Origin: Bdellovibrio sp.
GTDB taxonomy: Bacteria; Bdellovibrionota; Bdellovibrionia; Bdellovibrionales; UBA1609
Length of the DNA stretch: 16,009 bases
NCBI GenBank assembly: GCA_003694355.1
Contig: RFKI01000040.1
Span: 1 to 16,009 of the forward strand
Direction of reading: 5' to 3'
The position numbers and the translations under genes are program-made. Numbering within the stretch: the first letter of the stretch is position 1; every line of letters starts with the position of its first letter. This document shows, piece after piece, positions 5,668 to 13,254 of this stretch. The notes below the pieces were generated by a model. That model searched no databases. It was not told where the DNA came from and worked only from the letters and a program-made list of their open reading frames with translations.

Positions 5668-7753
5668 TCTTCAAAATGCGAGGGGTTAAAAACAGAAGCA
5701 ACTCATTTTTCACCCGACTATTTTCTCTACCCTTAAATAGCCACCCCAAAATAGGAATATCTTTAAGTCCTGGAACCCCATTATCTGTTCTTGTGGTATC
5801 ACTTTGATAGATACCTCCAATAACTGCAGTATCGCCATTTTTAACCAAAATTTTTGTTGTTGCCTTTCGTGTATTGGTTGGTCGGTCCTGAGTCTTGGAA
5901 TTTGCTATAGCTCCAGGGAACTCTCTTAAAAGCTCCACATCCATAATCACGCTTCCTGAAGATGTAATTTGCGGAGTAACCGTTAAACGAAGTGTGAGGT
6001 CCTTAGATGAGGATGTTGTCGTTGTCGTGTTAGAGTCATTGTCAAATGTTTCTTGAACAGTAATAACTTGAGTTTTCTGAATAATTTCAGCCTTTTCCTT
6101 ATTCATAGCTATAATACGAGGAGAAGAAATAATTTTCACCATTGATTCCTTTTCTGCCATTATGAGTTTAGCTGATAAATCTCCAACCAGAGGGAATGCC
6201 CCTACGGTTAAGCTACTAAATGGATTTGCCTTTAAATTGCTACTGTTGACTTGCAAACTTGAGTTAATAGATCCTGAAAGCAGAGACCCTCCTCCAAAAC
6301 TCCAATTGATTCCAAACTTTTTTTGGAATTCTTCAGAAGCTTCTACAACTTTAGCTTCTATCATGACTTGTTCTGGAGGAACATCCAATTCCTTTATGAG
6401 CTTACTGACTCTTTGAATAACCTCATCTGTATCTGTAATAACCACTGAGCTTGTCCTCTTATCTACTACCACCTTTCCTCTATCTCTAGTTAAAAAAGGA
6501 GATATCTGTTTTTTGAGGTCCTCAACCTTAGCATAGTTAACTGGAATAACCTTAACTCTTAAAGGCGTTAATCCCTTTTGAGAGTCTATAATCCTTTTGG
6601 CAGCCAAGGCCTCTTCTTGTAAGAGGGAAAGTTTTGATATCCTTAAAACATTTCCCTGCCTGATATATCCCAAACCCTTGGTTTTCATCACAATCACCAA
6701 AGCTTGATCCCAAGGGATTTGCCTTAACTTCAAAGAAATTTTTCCTTTTACATCATCAGAAATCACAATATTAGATCCGCTGAAATCAGCAATGAATTGA
6801 ATAACATCTCTCACATCGGCGTCCTTTGTTTGAATAGATATGGGACGCCCATAGAATTTCATGTTCGATGCAAAAAATTCTTCTAATGATCTGGCACTTA
6901 AAGCTTTTTCATCTTGAGCAATTTGAATTTCTTCAGTTGTTTTTTGAGTCACTTGATTTTCAGGCTTAGAAGAAGGTTTGGATTCAGCCAAATTGAGCCC
7001 TTTTTCAGGGATGATAACAAAAGAGTTCCCTTCTCTTTGAACAATTGGTTTTTGAGAGGATCTTAATTGAACTACTATACGAGCAATTTGACTTCCAGGT
7101 TTTTGATAAGCATTGATTCCCTGAAACGCTCCATCAAACTCTTTTAAAATATATGGCCTCTTCAAAGATTCATTTAAAAAAGCATTTTTAATCTCTAAAA
7201 CAAACTGTTTTAAGTCTGGTTTATATCTTGTCGTATAGGAAGCTTCTCCTGAAGTTTTAACAACAATAACACCACCTTGAGTATTAGCCTTATACTCTAT
7301 ATTTTTCACTTCTACATGTTCTTCATTATTCTCTTCTTCTAAGTCTTCTTCACTTATTTTATTAGAGGAAGCTTGAACTTCTTCATCTTCAGCCCCACTA
7401 TCTTCTTCATTTTGAGCTGTAAGGTCTTCTTCTTTTTCTTCAGCGTCGTTCTCTGTTACTTCATCATTTCCTTCCTCATCAAATTCATCTTCATCCACTT
7501 GATCACTGTCATTTTCCGCAATATCTTCCTCATCATTATCAACATCATCACTCTCTACAATATCTTCTTCATTTTCATCTGCATTTTCATTTCCCTCTTC
7601 AGCTTCTCCTTCTTCTGCTCCTTCGACACCTTCTTCTGCAAAAGAAGCAACTTCTTCATCAATTCTATCACCTTTTTTTGAATTCAACGAACAAGCCAAG
7701 AAATTAAAAACAAGAAGTACCATTAATACTGCTTTTATGAGTCTTTGGTTCAT
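5648..7753 (-). CDS. pilQ: Type IV pilus secretin PilQ, with a long acidic N-terminal tract
   Basis: PilQ forms the outer-membrane ring through which the pilus passes. The 701 residues show: an export signal ending F-L-A-C21-S (lipobox-like); an acidic tract at 31-148 with 60 Asp/Glu in 118 residues; one AMIN domain (about 150-250), the peptidoglycan-binding module; a Ser/Glu/Gln-rich linker; the secretin N0/STN domain (about 304-372); an N1 domain (about 398-457); and the secretin core (about 460-695). The core includes the family signature VPGLKDIPILGWLF (660-673) and ends NELLLFLTPRIL. Many PilQ proteins carry two or three AMIN domains; here one is seen and the acidic tract takes the N-terminal place. 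The start ATG follows GGGAGG about ten bases away, 15 bases after the pilP stop. It is the last gene of the operon. Confidence 0.97.
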   Translation of the reverse strand: MNQRLIKAVLMVLLVFNFLACSLNSKKGDRIDEEVASFAEEGVEGAEEGEAEEGNENADENEEDIVESDDVDNDEEDIAENDSDQVDEDEFDEEGNDEVTENDAEEKEEDLTAQNEEDSGAEDEEVQASSNKISEEDLEEENNEEHVEVKNIEYKANTQGGVIVVKTSGEASYTTRYKPDLKQFVLEIKNAFLNESLKRPYILKEFDGAFQGINAYQKPGSQIARIVVQLRSSQKPIVQREGNSFVIIPEKGLNLAESKPSSKPENQVTQKTTEEIQIAQDEKALSARSLEEFFASNMKFYGRPISIQTKDADVRDVIQFIADFSGSNIVISDDVKGKISLKLRQIPWDQALVIVMKTKGLGYIRQGNVLRISKLSLLQEEALAAKRIIDSQKGLTPLRVKVIPVNYAKVEDLKKQISPFLTRDRGKVVVDKRTSSVVITDTDEVIQRVSKLIKELDVPPEQVMIEAKVVEASEEFQKKFGINWSFGGGSLLSGSINSSLQVNSSNLKANPFSSLTVGAFPLVGDLSAKLIMAEKESMVKIISSPRIIAMNKEKAEIIQKTQVITVQETFDNDSNTTTTTSSSKDLTLRLTVTPQITSSGSVIMDVELLREFPGAIANSKTQDRPTNTRKATTKILVKNGDTAVIGGIYQSDTTRTDNGVPGLKDIPILGWLFKGRENSRVKNELLLFLTPRILKNQEAGS

Positions 7754-7768
7754 CCTTGAAACCCTCCC

Positions 7769-8398
7769 TTATTGATCAATCTTTATAACCCGAGTGGTAT
7801 AAACCAACTCTCCTCTAATTTTTTTAGGTTCAACCACTACAACTTCTCCTTCACGAATCACAGCAATATAACCATTATTACGTCCTATACGATCATCTTT
7901 ACCTAACAAATGTATCTCTTTTGTGGGGTCTTCAAACATAGCTTTAGGGTTTTTAACATCCCACAAAATCCCTCTTAGCTTTAACTCACTTAAATCATAT
8001 TGTTGTAAAGGAAAAACAGGGCCCTCTTGAGAGCTTTCAGCTATTTTTATGGAAGCATAAGGAAGAAAAGGGTTACGTCGCCCTGAACCGTCATAAACAT
8101 ATTTTTGTAACAAAGGAAATTCTTTTAAGAATTCTGGTACCTTTTCTTTCTTTTCCTTAGAGGGTGGAGTTAAATCAACAAAACTTTCCGAATCATTAGA
8201 TGTAACGCTTTTATTTTGTTCGTTCTCCACATGAGGAGAATTCTTCTTTTCCTCTTGAGCTGGCACAACTTGACTCTTTTTTTGCTCCGTAGAAGAAACT
8301 TTCTTTAAAAAGGCCGTACTTATCCATAAAGCTAATAAAAGACTCAGTCCAGCCACTAAAACATACAAAAGTATTTCTACATAACGAGCTTTAACCAT
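7769..8398 (-). CDS. pilP: Type IV pilus assembly protein PilP, transmembrane-anchored
   Basis: PilP links the inner-membrane PilN-PilO complex to the periplasmic domains of PilQ. The 209-residue protein has an N-terminal membrane helix (about 9-30) and no cysteine near it. PilP is usually an inner-membrane lipoprotein, so this one seems anchored by a helix instead. A Lys/Glu/Ser-rich linker (31-90) precedes the conserved PilP beta domain, marked by GRRNPF (106-111), LKLRGILWD, KAMFEDP and IGRNNGYIAVI. The ATG at 8398 shares its A with the pilO stop (TAATG), and GGTGGAG just upstream serves as ribosome binding site, so translation is coupled to pilO. Confidence 0.92.
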   Translation of the reverse strand: MVKARYVEILLYVLVAGLSLLLALWISTAFLKKVSSTEQKKSQVVPAQEEKKNSPHVENEQNKSVTSNDSESFVDLTPPSKEKKEKVPEFLKEFPLLQKYVYDGSGRRNPFLPYASIKIAESSQEGPVFPLQQYDLSELKLRGILWDVKNPKAMFEDPTKEIHLLGKDDRIGRNNGYIAVIREGEVVVVEPKKIRGELVYTTRVIKIDQ

Positions 8399-8994
8399 TA
8401 AACTCCACCATCTTTCTTTTTCTCTTCTGTAGAAAAGTAAAAGGCTCTTAACTCTAAATTCATATCTATAAGAGGACCAGAACTACTTTTCAATGATGTA
8501 ATTGGAGACATTTGCAGCTTCTTCACCACTATAATTTTTCCTATACCCGTTAAGTCAGATAAAAAGTTCATCATCTGATTAAATTCTCCCTTAAACCTAG
8601 CTCCAATTTCAATTTCTCTAACAAAATCATAAACCTCTTCGTCTAGTAATTTTGCCGAAATATTGGAAAAACTAATCCCCACAACCTGGGCCTCTTTTGC
8701 AATCATTTTTTTAGCTTCAACAGGCGTCATATCATTGGGAAGATATTGAATCACTTTCTCTAAAAGACCTCCTGTCTGCTTCGCTAATTTCTCAAATTTT
8801 TTTGCAGAAGCAATAGCTCTTTTTGCTTTTCGAATTTCTAGTTTTTTCGTCTGAACTTGTTTCGTTAGATTTTGTAACTGTAACTCTTTAGAAGAACCGC
8901 TATCATAAGCTAAAAAGTAGTAAATCGCTGCGAGTAGAATTCCAAAAATGGCAGCTTGACCATAAGTCATTTCTTTTAGTTTTTCCTCCACCAC
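8398..8994 (-). CDS. pilO: Type IV pilus inner-membrane protein PilO
   Basis: PilO heterodimerises with PilN in the inner-membrane alignment complex. The 198-residue protein shows the usual plan: short cytoplasmic N-terminus, one membrane helix (about 12-30), a Lys-rich coiled coil (about 36-75), and a periplasmic ferredoxin-like domain (about 85-190) beginning at the typical LPNDMTPVEAKKMI. The start is GTG at 8994, whose first base is the last base of the pilN stop (TAGTG); GGGAG just upstream is the ribosome binding site. A second GTG follows directly and could also serve. Confidence 0.92.
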   Translation of the reverse strand: MVEEKLKEMTYGQAAIFGILLAAIYYFLAYDSGSSKELQLQNLTKQVQTKKLEIRKAKRAIASAKKFEKLAKQTGGLLEKVIQYLPNDMTPVEAKKMIAKEAQVVGISFSNISAKLLDEEVYDFVREIEIGARFKGEFNQMMNFLSDLTGIGKIIVVKKLQMSPITSLKSSSGPLIDMNLELRAFYFSTEEKKKDGGV

Positions 8995-9614
8995 TATCTC
9001 CCTTGTTTTTTCAAAACATCTTTTTGCAAGAGCACTTCAATTTGAAATCGTTTAACTCGCAATTTTTCATGAACGACCTCTTCAATTTTTTCAGGAACGA
9101 CACTTAAAAATATAGGATTTTGCTCAAGGCCTTTTAAAAGTTTGGAGAACACATCTTCTGAAACCGCATATCCATCTAAGGAGATTTTTTCTGGCTCATA
9201 ATTTAAGCGAGTGAGCCATGCTTTTTCTGGCATTTGAGATTGAATGAAGTCTAAAGATTTAATAGCTTTTAACCTCTCAGACGAAAGCTTCTTTATAGCT
9301 TCGATTTTTTTATTCACATCAGCCAGTCGCTTTTTATGAGCTTTCATTTTTGCCACTTTTTCCTGTTCTGCCGTCAGCTCTCTTTGAACTTTTTGAAGTT
9401 CAACATTTAAATGACTAATCTGACTGTTTAGACTTTTTAAATGTCCCCATTGATATACATATAAAGCCAGAGGAAAACCAAAAATAAATAGTAGCTTAAA
9501 TAAAGAGTGCAGTCCGCCCTCTCCTCCTCCACCACTAAAACCTTGGATATCAAGAAGTTCTGTATCAAACTTTGTTTCCTGCCCTCTATCTCTCAGTAAA
9601 TTAATCCGTGCCAT
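8994..9614 (-). CDS. pilN: Type IV pilus inner-membrane protein PilN
   Basis: PilN passes the signal between cytoplasmic PilM and the periplasmic complex. The N-terminus MARINLLRDR carries the INLL motif that inserts into PilM. A longer than usual cytoplasmic linker with a glycine run (SGGGGEGG, 27-34) separates it from the membrane helix (about 36-56). A long coiled coil (about 60-120, rich in Lys, Glu and Gln) and a ferredoxin-like domain with WLTRLNYEPEKISLDGYA follow. The length of 206 residues is normal. The ATG at 9614 overlaps the pilM stop by one base (TAATG). Confidence 0.93.
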   Translation of the reverse strand: MARINLLRDRGQETKFDTELLDIQGFSGGGGEGGLHSLFKLLFIFGFPLALYVYQWGHLKSLNSQISHLNVELQKVQRELTAEQEKVAKMKAHKKRLADVNKKIEAIKKLSSERLKAIKSLDFIQSQMPEKAWLTRLNYEPEKISLDGYAVSEDVFSKLLKGLEQNPIFLSVVPEKIEEVVHEKLRVKRFQIEVLLQKDVLKKQGR

Positions 9615-10663
9615 TATGTTTTCTCCTCTTCCCTCAACCCCAAACCAATGGCTACGGCAGAAAAAGGTTTAATTTGCTGGATATATTCACTAGAAAAAAT
9701 TTTTTTATTAAAAGAAATCTTTCTAAAGGGATCTAGCTCCTCACATGGCGCTATCTTACTCATAGCCTCCAGAAACCCAGGAACTCTGGCTCCTCCTCCT
9801 GTAATAAAGCACCGATCTAAAGATTCTGCAGAAGAAGTGTTTAAAAAGAAATCTAAAGTTCCACTGATTTCATCACAAATAATTTCATGGATGGACTTCA
9901 CAACTTTATAAGCCTCTTCTGGAGCAGCAGCATCTTCTGAAAGGCTAATCTTTAAAGATTCCGCCTCTTCAAAAGAGACTCCTAAAACCTTTTGAAGGTC
10001 CCCCGTATAAGTATCTCCTCCAACAGGAACCTCTCTACAAAAAACAATTTCTCCATTTTCAAAAATAACAAAACTTGTTTCATGAGCGCCTACGTTCAAA
10101 AGACCCACGACCTGTCCTTGAGAAGCTCCATAATTGACCTCAAAGCAATTAGCTAGCGCAAAGCCCTTCACATCCAACACACTACACTCTAGTCCTGCCA
10201 TTGTTATAGTTTCTACGCACTTTAATGCACTTTCTTCAAATGCTGCCACAAGAAGAACATCGACCGTATCGCTTTGAGGATCTGAACTTTTTAAAATTTC
10301 AAAATCCAAACTCACTTGGTTAATGTCATGAGGAATATATTGCTCTGCCTCATAACGAATTTGCTCTTCAATCAAACTTTCATCTGCTTTCAAAATAGAA
10401 ATTTTTTTGACAATGACTGAAGAGTCCCAAATAGCTGTAGCAACACGACGTCTTTTAGTCTTAACTTCCTTAACAAGATTTCTAATGGCTTCAGCCAGTT
10501 GTTCCTGAGGGAAAACCTCTTTGGCTCCTGAAGATTCTTTTGGAGTAGGTGCCATCCCAAAAGATACCAGGTGGGGAGCTTTCTTGACGTTATCCAGTTC
10601 AGCCAGCTTAATCGCGCTTGCACCAACATCAAGACCTATAAGTTTTTTCTTTTTAAATAGCAT
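9614..10663 (-). CDS. pilM: Type IV pilus actin-like ATPase PilM
   Basis: PilM is the FtsA/actin-like cytoplasmic protein that forms a ring under the pilus machine and binds the PilN tail. The 349-residue protein shows the actin-fold ATP motifs: phosphate 1 LIGLDVGASAIK (8-19), phosphate 2 GLLNVGAHETSFVIFENG near the middle, and the adenosine motif FITGGGARVPGF near the C-terminus. The segment EEQIRYEAEQYIPHDINQVSLDF is typical of PilM. It is the first gene after the internal promoter at 10734-10762. GAGGAG lies about ten bases before the ATG, slightly long. Confidence 0.96.
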   Translation of the reverse strand: MLFKKKKLIGLDVGASAIKLAELDNVKKAPHLVSFGMAPTPKESSGAKEVFPQEQLAEAIRNLVKEVKTKRRRVATAIWDSSVIVKKISILKADESLIEEQIRYEAEQYIPHDINQVSLDFEILKSSDPQSDTVDVLLVAAFEESALKCVETITMAGLECSVLDVKGFALANCFEVNYGASQGQVVGLLNVGAHETSFVIFENGEIVFCREVPVGGDTYTGDLQKVLGVSFEEAESLKISLSEDAAAPEEAYKVVKSIHEIICDEISGTLDFFLNTSSAESLDRCFITGGGARVPGFLEAMSKIAPCEELDPFRKISFNKKIFSSEYIQQIKPFSAVAIGLGLREEEKT

Positions 10664-10722
10664 CTTCTTGATGCTCCTCTCTTCCTTGATCTGGTCTAGA
10701 TACAGACTTTTATTTTACATAA

Positions 10723-10740
10723 GTCCAATTTAAATTAGAC
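10723..10740. promoter_or_regulatory. Near-perfect palindrome on the pilM promoter (candidate operator)
   Basis: The sequence reads GTCnAATTTAAATTnGAC, 18 bases with a single mismatched pair at the two n positions. It covers the whole -10 element and runs to the expected start point of pilM transcription. Position and symmetry suit a repressor dimer site; the regulator is unknown. Confidence 0.4.
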
Positions 10741-10762
10741 CTAAGACAGTAAAAAATGTCAA
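10734..10762 (-). promoter_or_regulatory. Promoter of the pilM-N-O-P-Q operon
   Basis: Minus strand TTGACA (10762-10757, perfect) and TCTAAT (10739-10734, five of six) are 17 bases apart, the best promoter match in the window. The -35 box overlaps the pilD stop codon TGA (10761-10759). Transcription would start near 10727, leaving a leader of about 63 bases before pilM. Confidence 0.7.
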
Positions 10763-11574
10763 TTAACAGGACTGAGATAGGGGATAAATATATGCAAGTA
10801 CCACTCTGCTATTTCTTGTCCCCAAAAGATGTAAATCAAAGCCCCTAAAGCAATATAGGGCCCAAACGGAATAATAGTCTTAAGACCTGACTTTGATCTT
10901 AACATTACAAAAATCCCAACTAAAGTACCGACTAGACTTGAGGACAGGATAATAAACGGTATGGGCTTCCACCCTAAAACCGCTCCTATCCAAGCCAACA
11001 GCTTAATATCTCCTCCACCTAAGCCTTCCTGTTTGCGCAAAAGAAGATAAAAATAAGCAACGGCCCACAAAAAACCTCCACCAAACAAAATCCCCAATAA
11101 AGCATCTTCCCAGCTTCTTTCTGGATTAATGAAAGAGCCAACGATGCCAATAACAATACCCGACAAAGTAAAACGATCTGGCAAAATCATATGATCTAAA
11201 TCAATAAAACTAACGACAACCAGACCAAAGGCTAAAACCAAATATTCTAAAAGAGTAAACTTCCAGCCTATTTTCACCCATAAACCAGCAAATAAGATAG
11301 CCATTAAAAGTTCAACAATGAAATATCTGAAAGAAATTTTTCCCTTACAACGTCGGCACCTTCCTCCTAGAAAAAGCCAGGATAAAAGAGGAATGTTGTC
11401 ATACCATGAAATTAAATGCTGACATTTTGGACAGTGACTTCGTGAAGTCACCGTATTTTCACCCTTAGGCACTCTGTAAATTAAAACATTTGCATAACTT
11501 CCGAAAATGGCCCCCAGAATAAAAAACAAAGCAACTGAAAAAGAAGATGGTATTTGATATAAAATATCAGCCAA
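10759..11574 (-). CDS. pilD: Prepilin peptidase / N-methyltransferase PilD
   Basis: PilD is the inner-membrane aspartyl protease that removes type IV prepilin leader peptides and methylates the new N-terminus. I start it at TTG 11574, after GAGGA with about seven bases gap, giving 271 residues and the N-terminus MADILYQIPSSF. A TTG at 11604 would give 281 residues but has no ribosome binding site. Motifs (271-residue numbering): FGSYANVLIYRVP (24-36); the zinc-like cytoplasmic loop with C48-x2-C51 and C73-x2-C76; the catalytic aspartate segment FIDLDHMILPD (123-133); and the second catalytic site GGGD189. Seven or eight hydrophobic segments are visible. The start overlaps the end of pilI by eight bases, so the two are coupled. 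Confidence 0.93.
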   Translation of the reverse strand: MADILYQIPSSFSVALFFILGAIFGSYANVLIYRVPKGENTVTSRSHCPKCQHLISWYDNIPLLSWLFLGGRCRRCKGKISFRYFIVELLMAILFAGLWVKIGWKFTLLEYLVLAFGLVVVSFIDLDHMILPDRFTLSGIVIGIVGSFINPERSWEDALLGILFGGGFLWAVAYFYLLLRKQEGLGGGDIKLLAWIGAVLGWKPIPFIILSSSLVGTLVGIFVMLRSKSGLKTIIPFGPYIALGALIYIFWGQEIAEWYLHIFIPYLSPVN

Positions 11575-12334
11575 GATCTTTCCTCGAAAAAATAAAACTT
11601 GCAATTAACATAAAAATAGAGACCCAAACAACCAAATATGAAACCGCAAAAAGTGCTTGTTTCGTAGAAACTGTTTCATGATAAATAACAAGAGATCTCC
11701 AGTTAAACACTTCCAAATCTGGGAAAGTGGATACCATTAACTTTCCAACCATTTTATATATAACACTATCACTTTTTTTAATAAAAAACTCTAAACTCTC
11801 TAACCAATGCCCTATTAAAAATAACCCCAAAACACCACTAGCCACTGTCACTGGCCGCGCAAAAGTGCTAAAACACAAAGACATAGATAAAATAAGAGTT
11901 GCTTCCATTAAGATTCCCAAAAGTCCCCAAATAAAGCCCATTCCCACATCAAATGACATCATCCATAGAACTAAAAAAAGAATGGACCCAAGTCCCAAAA
12001 CTCCTGTCAACATGACCAAAATCAACCCCAAGCTCTTTCCTAATAAAAATTGAGTTCTTGTTATGGGCTTCACTAACAAAGTTAAAATGGTTTTTTTATC
12101 AATTTCTTTTACAACAAGAGAACCTCCGAGAAAAATGGCTAACATCACTGTGCTTAAATGAATTCCCAAAAAACCAAAGTTAGCTGAAATTCGAACTTGC
12201 TCAGTAAAACTTAACTGCCCTAAGGCCAAACTGAATCCTATGAGCAATAAGGCAAAAATAAGAAGACCATACAAGATTCGATCTCTTATCATTTCTTTAA
12301 ACGTATTCTGCGCAATAATCCAAATCCCTCGCAT
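11567..12334 (-). CDS. pilI: ABC-2 type permease of the pilus-linked transporter (PilI of Myxococcus)
   Basis: The 255-residue integral membrane protein has six hydrophobic segments (about 21-39, 55-73, 103-126, 132-155, 162-180, 228-250) and the ABC-2 family features: an amphipathic N-terminus with FKEMIRDR, and KEIDKKTILTLLVKPITRTQFLLGK after the second helix. With the upstream ATPase it should form an exporter. The name rests on synteny: in Myxococcus xanthus pilH (ATPase), pilI (permease) and pilD stand in this order and the transporter was linked to pilus assembly. It is unrelated to the Pseudomonas CheW-like protein also called PilI. Only four bases separate it from the ATPase gene. The actual substrate is unknown. 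Confidence 0.82.
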   Translation of the reverse strand: MRGIWIIAQNTFKEMIRDRILYGLLIFALLLIGFSLALGQLSFTEQVRISANFGFLGIHLSTVMLAIFLGGSLVVKEIDKKTILTLLVKPITRTQFLLGKSLGLILVMLTGVLGLGSILFLVLWMMSFDVGMGFIWGLLGILMEATLILSMSLCFSTFARPVTVASGVLGLFLIGHWLESLEFFIKKSDSVIYKMVGKLMVSTFPDLEVFNWRSLVIYHETVSTKQALFAVSYLVVWVSIFMLIASFIFSRKDLG

Positions 12335-12338
12335 AATA

Positions 12339-13211
12339 CTAAGATCCCAATCCTATTTTTTTAAAAGCATCTTCCAAAGTATTATCTGATTTTATCTCTA
12401 TAATATGACACTGCCTTCTTCTCAGCTGATCTATATAACTTTGCAATTCACCTTCGTTGCCATCTATTATGTGAACTTTTTGAACGCCACCTTCAATATA
12501 AACAATCCGAAACCGACCTCCTGTTTTCTTAAGCAGATCCTGAACCCCTCCTTCATACTCAACAAGTCCATTTTTGATAATAATGACTTTCTGACAAAGC
12601 TTTTCAACATCATTTAAAAGGTGACTGCTAAAAAAAACGCCCATTCCTTCTTTGGCTATGTCTCGGATAAGTTCGCTTAAAGTCATCCTTCCGTCAGGAT
12701 CTAGCCCTGCTAGGGGTTCATCTAAAATCACAAACTCAGGCTCATGAATAAGAGCCTGCGCCAATCCGATCTTTTGTAGCATGCCCTTAGAATAGTCTTT
12801 TAGTTTTTTATCCCTTGCAGCCCACAAATCCACCCTTTTCAAAAGAGACTCAATACGACTTCTTAAAACAACAGAAGAAAAACGCCCTGATAGCTGCCCA
12901 TAAAATTTTAAAAACTCTTTACCAGTAAGATACTCATAAAAATAAGGTCGCTCAGGCAAAAATCCTATTTTCATTTTTGCATCAAGGCTCAATGGGCCTT
13001 GTTCAAAAAAAGTAATCTCTCCAGCATCAGGAAAAGCTAAAGCCAAGACACACTTAATGGTTGTGGTTTTACCAGCCCCATTAGCTCCAAGAAAACCTGT
13101 AATTTCACCACTGGAAACCTTAAAGCTAACTCCTTTTAATACTTCCTGTTTTTTAGGAATAAAGCCTTTCTTATAAGATTTTCTTAAGCCATTAACTTCC
13201 AGAACGAACAT
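12339..13211 (-). CDS. pilH: ABC transporter ATP-binding protein of the pilus-linked transporter (PilH of Myxococcus)
   Basis: The 290-residue protein is a complete ABC ATPase: Walker A GANGAGKTT (42-50), Q-loop region FLPERPYFYEYLT with Glu87 in place of Gln, signature YSKGM (140-144) instead of LSGGQ, Walker B FVILDEP (160-166), D-loop AGLDP, and switch His197 in SSHLLNDVEK. A ~70-residue C-terminal extension follows, as in ATPases paired with ABC-2 permeases. Its partner is the next gene; order and neighbours match Myxococcus pilH-pilI-pilD, though no pilG is present. It is not the CheY-like PilH of Pseudomonas. The ATG has no recognisable ribosome binding site, and a promoter-like pair ends only seven bases upstream. 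Confidence 0.87.
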   Translation of the reverse strand: MFVLEVNGLRKSYKKGFIPKKQEVLKGVSFKVSSGEITGFLGANGAGKTTTIKCVLALAFPDAGEITFFEQGPLSLDAKMKIGFLPERPYFYEYLTGKEFLKFYGQLSGRFSSVVLRSRIESLLKRVDLWAARDKKLKDYSKGMLQKIGLAQALIHEPEFVILDEPLAGLDPDGRMTLSELIRDIAKEGMGVFFSSHLLNDVEKLCQKVIIIKNGLVEYEGGVQDLLKKTGGRFRIVYIEGGVQKVHIIDGNEGELQSYIDQLRRRQCHIIEIKSDNTLEDAFKKIGLGS

Positions 13212-13218
13212 AAGATCT

Positions 13219-13248
13219 ATTGCAACACATTTTAATAAAAGAAGTCAA
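13219..13248 (-). promoter_or_regulatory. Candidate promoter for pilH-pilI-pilD
   Basis: In the 43-base tex-pilH gap the minus strand holds TTGACT (13248-13243, five of six) and TGCAAT (13224-13219, four of six), 18 bases apart. The -10 ends seven bases before the pilH ATG, so the transcript would be leaderless or nearly so, consistent with the missing ribosome binding site. Read-through from tex is the alternative. Confidence 0.38.
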
Positions 13249-13254
13249 AAGTAC

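Noticed and set aside
7373..7681. Phe/Ile-rich plus-strand frame opposite pilQ
   Set aside because: It is the complement of the Glu/Asp codons of the acidic tract; the hydrophobicity is an artefact.
11575..11604. N-terminal extension of pilD to TTG at 11604
   Set aside because: No ribosome binding site, and it would overlap pilI by 38 bases. TTG 11574 has GAGGA upstream and an eight-base overlap.
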